Origin: Synechococcaceae cyanobacterium SM2_3_1
Lineage (GTDB): Bacteria > Cyanobacteriota > Cyanobacteriia > Thermostichales > Thermostichaceae
DNA: 49,029 nt
Assembly: GCA_012030715.1 (NCBI GenBank)
Contig: JAAUUJ010000009.1
Span: 1-49,029 of the forward strand
Direction of reading: 5' to 3'
The translations under genes were made by a program, and so were the position numbers. Shown one piece after another: positions 45,660 to 49,029 of the stretch (position 1 is the first letter of the stretch; the number at the start of each line of letters is the position of its first letter). The notes beneath the pieces were generated by a model. The model was not told where the DNA came from, did not search any database, and saw nothing but the letters and a program-made list of their open reading frames with translations.

Positions 45660-46271
45660 ATGCCAGAGGATGCAGACCTAATCTCCGACTCACCCTCAGA
45701 TCCAGTCTCAGAGGTCGTGATCTGGTTAAAACAACAATATCAAATGGGTCAGCGCCTCTTTGAGGAACTCGATTTGCGGGGGGCACACCTGCGGGGCATC
45801 GATCTCCGGGGGGCAACCCTAGGAAATGCCAAATTGAGCTGGGCAGATCTGTGGGGAGCAGATTTGCAGGAGGTTAATCTCTGGGGAGCAGAACTGATCG
45901 GCACCACTTTAGGAGAAGCCAATCTCACTCAGGCCAATCTCTGGGGCGCCAATCTCTACAAAGCCAACCTCTGGGGTGTGGCGATGATCGAGACCAATCT
46001 TTGGGGGGCCAACCTGCAGAAAGCCAACTTGAGTTGGGCGCAGCTCTCGGGAGCGGATCTCCTCAATGCCAATCTGGTGGAGGCCAATCTGCGTTCCACC
46101 AACATGGAGGGACTGCATTTGCAGGAGGCGATCTGCCACCGCGCTTGTTACGATGACCACACTCGGTTTACTCGCGGATTTGATCCTCACAAGGCCGGAA
46201 TGGTCCATGCCACAAGAGCTTCCCACCCTACCCTGTTTTCTCGTTGGGGTAGGCCCTCGCGCCAGCCATAG
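45660..46271 (+). CDS. Pentapeptide-repeat protein
   Basis: A 203-residue protein whose middle, about residues 28-160, consists of A(D/N)LxG-type five-residue repeats (LRGAHLRGIDLRGATLGNAKLSWADLWGADL and so on), which fold into a right-handed quadrilateral beta helix. Glycine-tryptophan positions (LWGAN) are frequent. The C-terminal part has a DDHTRFTRGFDPHKAGM block, common in cyanobacterial pentapeptide proteins. Such proteins are often of unknown function, some mimicking DNA. A second member follows 11 bases later, so the pair is probably co-transcribed. A hairpin (CCCGA-acga-TCGGG, 45611-45624) precedes the start. Confidence 0.88.
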   Translation: MPEDADLISDSPSDPVSEVVIWLKQQYQMGQRLFEELDLRGAHLRGIDLRGATLGNAKLSWADLWGADLQEVNLWGAELIGTTLGEANLTQANLWGANLYKANLWGVAMIETNLWGANLQKANLSWAQLSGADLLNANLVEANLRSTNMEGLHLQEAICHRACYDDHTRFTRGFDPHKAGMVHATRASHPTLFSRWGRPSRQP

Positions 46272-46282
46272 ATCATCCCCTC

Positions 46283-47005
46283 ATGCTTGACAAACATCAG
46301 CGAGTGTCAGCCTTACTGCGGGACTATGCTGCAGGTCAACGCTCCTTTCCTGAGGCGATTCTTAACGACTGTCCTCTGTTTCGGGTGCAACTTCCCTTTA
46401 TCGAATTGGTCCAGGCCGATCTGAGCGCAGCCGATCTCAATCATGCCGACCTGAAGCGCAGCCAGCTTATGGGGGCGGATCTCAGCTTTGCCAATCTCAC
46501 AGGTGCTCACCTGCGGGACGCAGACTTAAGCCGTGCCAATCTCAGTTTTGCCTGTCTGGCCTTTGCCAACCTGATTGGAGTGCTATTGCTGGAGGCCAAC
46601 CTGGCCAAAGCCGATCTAACGGGAGCTGATTTGATTGCTGCCAATCTGACCCAAGCTCGTCTGGAGAGAGTTACGGCTCCTGGAGCCCACCTGACCGCTG
46701 CGTATTTGAAAGAGGCCTATCTGCGGGAGGCCAATTTTTCCCAGGCCAACCTGAGTCAGGCCAGTCTTTGCGATGCCGATCTGCGGGGGGCCAACCTCAG
46801 CCAGGCGATTCTGCGAGAGGCGGATCTAAGTGGGGCCTATCTGCGGGAGGTGAACTTGCGGGGAGCGGATCTCAGAGGGACTAACCTGCATCGGGCCAAT
46901 GTCAAGGATACCTATTACGACCGCACCACCCGCTTCAGCCTGGGGTTCCAGCCCGCTCAACACCGCATGGTTATGATCAGTCGCGACGAGCGGTCCTGGG
47001 AGTGA
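46283..47005 (+). CDS. Pentapeptide-repeat protein, second in tandem
   Basis: A 240-residue paralogue of the upstream protein. After a short helical N-terminus (KHQRVSALLRDYAAGQRSFPEA) about 34 repeats of A(D/N)L form most of the chain (LIGVLLLEANLAKADLTGADLIAANLTQARLE). The C-terminus has the same YYDRTTRFSLGFQPAQHRM block as its neighbour. The first gene's helix length and its N-terminal sequence are different, so the duplication is old. The 11-base spacing with no terminator suggests one transcript. Confidence 0.88.
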   Translation: MLDKHQRVSALLRDYAAGQRSFPEAILNDCPLFRVQLPFIELVQADLSAADLNHADLKRSQLMGADLSFANLTGAHLRDADLSRANLSFACLAFANLIGVLLLEANLAKADLTGADLIAANLTQARLERVTAPGAHLTAAYLKEAYLREANFSQANLSQASLCDADLRGANLSQAILREADLSGAYLREVNLRGADLRGTNLHRANVKDTYYDRTTRFSLGFQPAQHRMVMISRDERSWE

Positions 47006-47012
47006 AACCGTA

Positions 47013-47621
47013 TTACTTCTCGGCGTCCTCGGGAGTCAGAAGCGGCAGATCTGAGGTAGCCTCATCCCCAGCAGGATCGGGTTCATCCAGCGTGGCGGAG
47101 GCCAGTTCATCCACCGAAAAATACTGATGAAACTTATGGGTAACCCGTAGCCAGTAGGCGCGACTGCCGGAAGGACGGTAGCGGGTGACAAATCCCTTCT
47201 CCACCAACTCTGCCACCTGCTGGTAGGCACTCCCCCCTCGCAGGTCCACCAGATCCGGTTGAGACAAAGGTCCCTTGAGAATGATCGTGGCCAGGGTTCG
47301 CATCGCTCCTACCCCGAGTTCAGGAGGCAGGATCTGATTGACCAGCGGTAAAAAGGGTTCTCGTAACTGCAGGGCAAACCCCTTCTCCACCGCCAGAACC
47401 TCCAGCGCTGAATCCCGATGGGCATAATCTTCGATCAATTCCAGCAGGGCCTCGTAAGCATGATCACGGCTGCACCCTGCCAGCTCGGCAATACTGGCCA
47501 GATCCAGAGGTTCCCCCTTGAGATAGAGCACCGCCTCGATCTGGTTTTTGAGGGCCAAAGAGGCGTGGGGACGATTCTGGGGAAAATGGTCAGAATCCAG
47601 TGACATAGGAGGGGTCATCAA
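47013..47621 (-). CDS. scpB: Segregation and condensation protein B
   Basis: A 202-residue ScpB, the kleisin-associated subunit of the bacterial SMC complex. It has two winged-helix domains: LALKNQIEAVLYLKGEPLDLASIAELAGCS and AMRTLATIILKGPLSQPDLVDLRGGSAYQQVAELVEKGFV, the second containing the conserved RG-like region. A tail of about 40 acidic residues (EPDPAGDEATSDLPLLTPEDAE) is disordered. scpA and smc are not in the window. It is convergent with the pentapeptide pair, seven bases from the stop of the second. The ATG at 47621 lacks a clear ribosome-binding site, so the ATG at 47606 is possible. Confidence 0.9.
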   Translation of the reverse strand: MMTPPMSLDSDHFPQNRPHASLALKNQIEAVLYLKGEPLDLASIAELAGCSRDHAYEALLELIEDYAHRDSALEVLAVEKGFALQLREPFLPLVNQILPPELGVGAMRTLATIILKGPLSQPDLVDLRGGSAYQQVAELVEKGFVTRYRPSGSRAYWLRVTHKFHQYFSVDELASATLDEPDPAGDEATSDLPLLTPEDAEK

Positions 47622-47802
47622 GACAAAAACAGGGAAGCCAACAAAATTCTATTCATGCTACAGCACCCAGGCACTGACCAGCTTCTCAGCCGCGATCCCT
47701 GTCTGTTATTCCTGTAAAACTCTGCTTACTACTCTGGATCGTCTAGGCAGGGGAGGTCAGGACTGCAAGAATAGAGATTAACTTTACTAGATCTAGAGCG
47801 CC

Positions 47803-48492
47803 ATGCCAGGTGTCAAGGACGCGGCAAACTGGGACCTTGCTTCCCTGATCGACCATACGCTATTGCTCCCCGCCAGCACGGTGACAGAGGTGGAGGCATG
47901 GTGTGAACAGGCGGAACGATTTCACTTTCTGCGGGTCTGTGTTAACCCCTGTCATGTCAAGCGAGCCGTGGAATGTCTTTACAACAGTCCTGTGGCAGTA
48001 ACCACCGTGGTGGGCTTTCCATTGGGCACATCTCTGCCGGAGGTAAAGCTCTACGAGGCTCAGATGGCGGTGGAGCAGGGGGCTACCGAGCTGGACGTGA
48101 AGATCAACCTCACCTACTTAAAAGAGGCCAATGCCGATGCCCTGCACGCAGAAGTGGCCCAGATCGTGGCAGAGACAGGGGTTCCGGTGAAGGCGGTCCT
48201 GGAGACAGCCCTGCTGACGGATGCCGAAAAACAGCTGGCCGGAGAGATCTGCATGGATGCGGGTGCTGCTTTTCTGATGACCTCCACTGGCTGGACCGGG
48301 GGCGCAACAGCCGAGGATGTCCGGTTACTAGCGGAATTAACACGGGGGCGGATCGAGGTGAAGGCCTCGGGGGGGATCAAAACGGTGGACTGGGCGATCA
48401 CCCTGCTAGAGGCGGGAGCAAGACGACTGGGCACCTCTTACGGGGTGGAGCTGATTCAGCAACTAGAGGCAGAACCGGATCAGGAACCATGA
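47803..48492 (+). CDS. deoC: Deoxyribose-phosphate aldolase
   Basis: A 229-residue class I aldolase that cleaves 2-deoxyribose-5-phosphate to glyceraldehyde-3-phosphate and acetaldehyde. The family elements are LIDHTLLLP near the N-terminus, RVCVNPCHVKRAVE, VTTVVGFPLGTSL, the Schiff-base lysine in VKAVLETALL (residue 130), and VKASGGIK at about 180 with the second lysine. All expected residues are present. The gene overlaps recO by four bases (ATGA), a pairing I have seen in cyanobacteria. It starts at the ATG at 47803, after an AT-rich stretch. Confidence 0.93.
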   Translation: MPGVKDAANWDLASLIDHTLLLPASTVTEVEAWCEQAERFHFLRVCVNPCHVKRAVECLYNSPVAVTTVVGFPLGTSLPEVKLYEAQMAVEQGATELDVKINLTYLKEANADALHAEVAQIVAETGVPVKAVLETALLTDAEKQLAGEICMDAGAAFLMTSTGWTGGATAEDVRLLAELTRGRIEVKASGGIKTVDWAITLLEAGARRLGTSYGVELIQQLEAEPDQEP

Positions 48493-49029
48493 CCACGTCA
48501 CGTATGTATCGTCTGACGGGCATCAACCTGAAATCCTCACCGCTGGGGGAAGCCGATCGCTTGGTCACCATCCTGAGCAAAGAGGAAGGCCTGATCCGAG
48601 CCGTGGCACGGGGGGCTCGCAAGCACACCTCCCGACTGCGGGGGCGAATGGAACCCTTTGTGGTTAATGATCTGCTGATATCGCGGGGACGGCGGGCCAG
48701 TCAGGTGGATCCTCACCATTCCCTGCAGTGGATCTCCCAGGCGGAGACCGTACAGAGTTTTGCCAAGTTGGGGCGCAGCCTGGCCCGACTCACCGCCGCA
48801 CAGTATTTGGGGGAAGTGGCTCTCCAACAGGCGCTGGCAGGGCATCCGCAGGAGGATCTATTTCTGTTGCTGCTGGAGCACCTGGAACGGATCGAGACAG
48901 CCGCTTCAGATCGGCAGATCCTTCCCCTACTCACCCAGGCTCTTTACCACCTGTTAGCTGTGGGTGGAATCGCACCGCAAGTGCATGCCTGTCATTACTG
49001 TCAGCACCCCTTAAGCGAAAATCTCCCCC
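48489..49029 (+). CDS. recO: DNA repair protein RecO, cut by the window end
   Basis: The first 180 residues of RecO, which loads RecA onto SSB-coated DNA together with RecR. After MTTSRMYRLTGINLKSSPLGEADRLVTIL (OB fold, annealing surface) comes LIRAVARGARK and LRGRMEPFVVNDLLISRGR. The C-terminal helical domain has ALYHLLAVGGIAPQVHACHYC, the start of the zinc finger. The gene runs past position 49029. Its ATG overlaps the deoC stop by four bases. A short insertion (RRASQVDPHHSL) sits where the family usually has a tight turn. Confidence 0.9.
   Translation, partial: MTTSRMYRLTGINLKSSPLGEADRLVTILSKEEGLIRAVARGARKHTSRLRGRMEPFVVNDLLISRGRRASQVDPHHSLQWISQAETVQSFAKLGRSLARLTAAQYLGEVALQQALAGHPQEDLFLLLLEHLERIETAASDRQILPLLTQALYHLLAVGGIAPQVHACHYCQHPLSENLP

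Overview
The window looks like a 49 kb piece of a cyanobacterial chromosome of moderately high GC. Evidence for this includes Thf1/Psb29, a DUF3318-type protein, an ABA4-like membrane protein, an Rbp-type RRM protein, a ProA paralogue beside the true ProA, tandem pentapeptide-repeat proteins, and a CbiT/CobQ corrinoid background. I cannot name the genus. GATC, especially inside GGATCC, is strongly enriched, whereas the usual cyanobacterial HIP1 octamer GCGATCGC is almost absent (I saw one, at 11497-11504).

Layout. 1-153: a broken fragment of a glycoside hydrolase family 3 gene, fused without a boundary to a cyanobacterial LysM gene; this looks like a chimeric join. 2127-4517: cysS and a secreted metallophosphoesterase. 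4563-6259: an IS605-type element with divergent tnpA and tnpB, both frameshifted. 6308-11651: a Tat-exported phosphatase-superfamily protein, an AI-2E-type exporter, an RMD1-family protein, CbiT and an acyltransferase-fold protein. 11734-15050: a very large protein kinase with two kinase domains around a membrane segment. 15228-18213: a two-gene ABC importer plus a cytosine-deaminase-like amidohydrolase. 18407-19182: a PrlF/YhaV-type toxin-antitoxin pair. 19192-22090: ruvA, a hypothetical gene and a SagB-type oxidoreductase. 22463-25852: a TrbI-like secreted protein, then an arsenic operon (arsR, acr3, arsH) whose last gene is a dual-specificity-phosphatase-like protein instead of a usual arsC. 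25870-30648: a tRNA, a CtpA-type protease, proA, an RNA-binding protein with a long leader, and a DsbA-like lipoprotein. 30762-34653: an HNH protein, a fourfold SPOR-like protein, an IS relic with two structured-RNA scaffolds, DUF3318, a FABP-like protein and a hydrolase tail. 34688-40639: a SphS-like kinase, an aldo/keto reductase, an ABA4-like protein, a ProA-like pseudoenzyme, Thf1 and CutA. 40646-49029: a TM2/SHOCT protein, ClpS, PurA, a glyoxalase, CobQ, bS21, two pentapeptide proteins, ScpB, DeoC and the start of RecO.

Data quality shapes the reading. At least twelve single-base frameshifts break otherwise well-conserved genes (GH3, cysS, tnpA, tnpB three times, the acyltransferase, the twin kinase, the deaminase, thf1, the glyoxalase, cobQ). 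Most lie in homopolymer runs and several are in genes expected to be essential or core. Sequencing indels are therefore more likely than true pseudogenes, and I report these genes as full spans.

The most interesting candidates are: the twin-kinase membrane protein; the translationally coupled CX5R phosphatase in the ars operon, a possible arsenate reductase of a different family; the ProA paralogue lacking the catalytic cysteine; the bacterial FABP-like protein; and two diverged copies of a covarying RNA hairpin, left by an IS200/IS605-type element, that resemble TnpB guide-RNA scaffolds.
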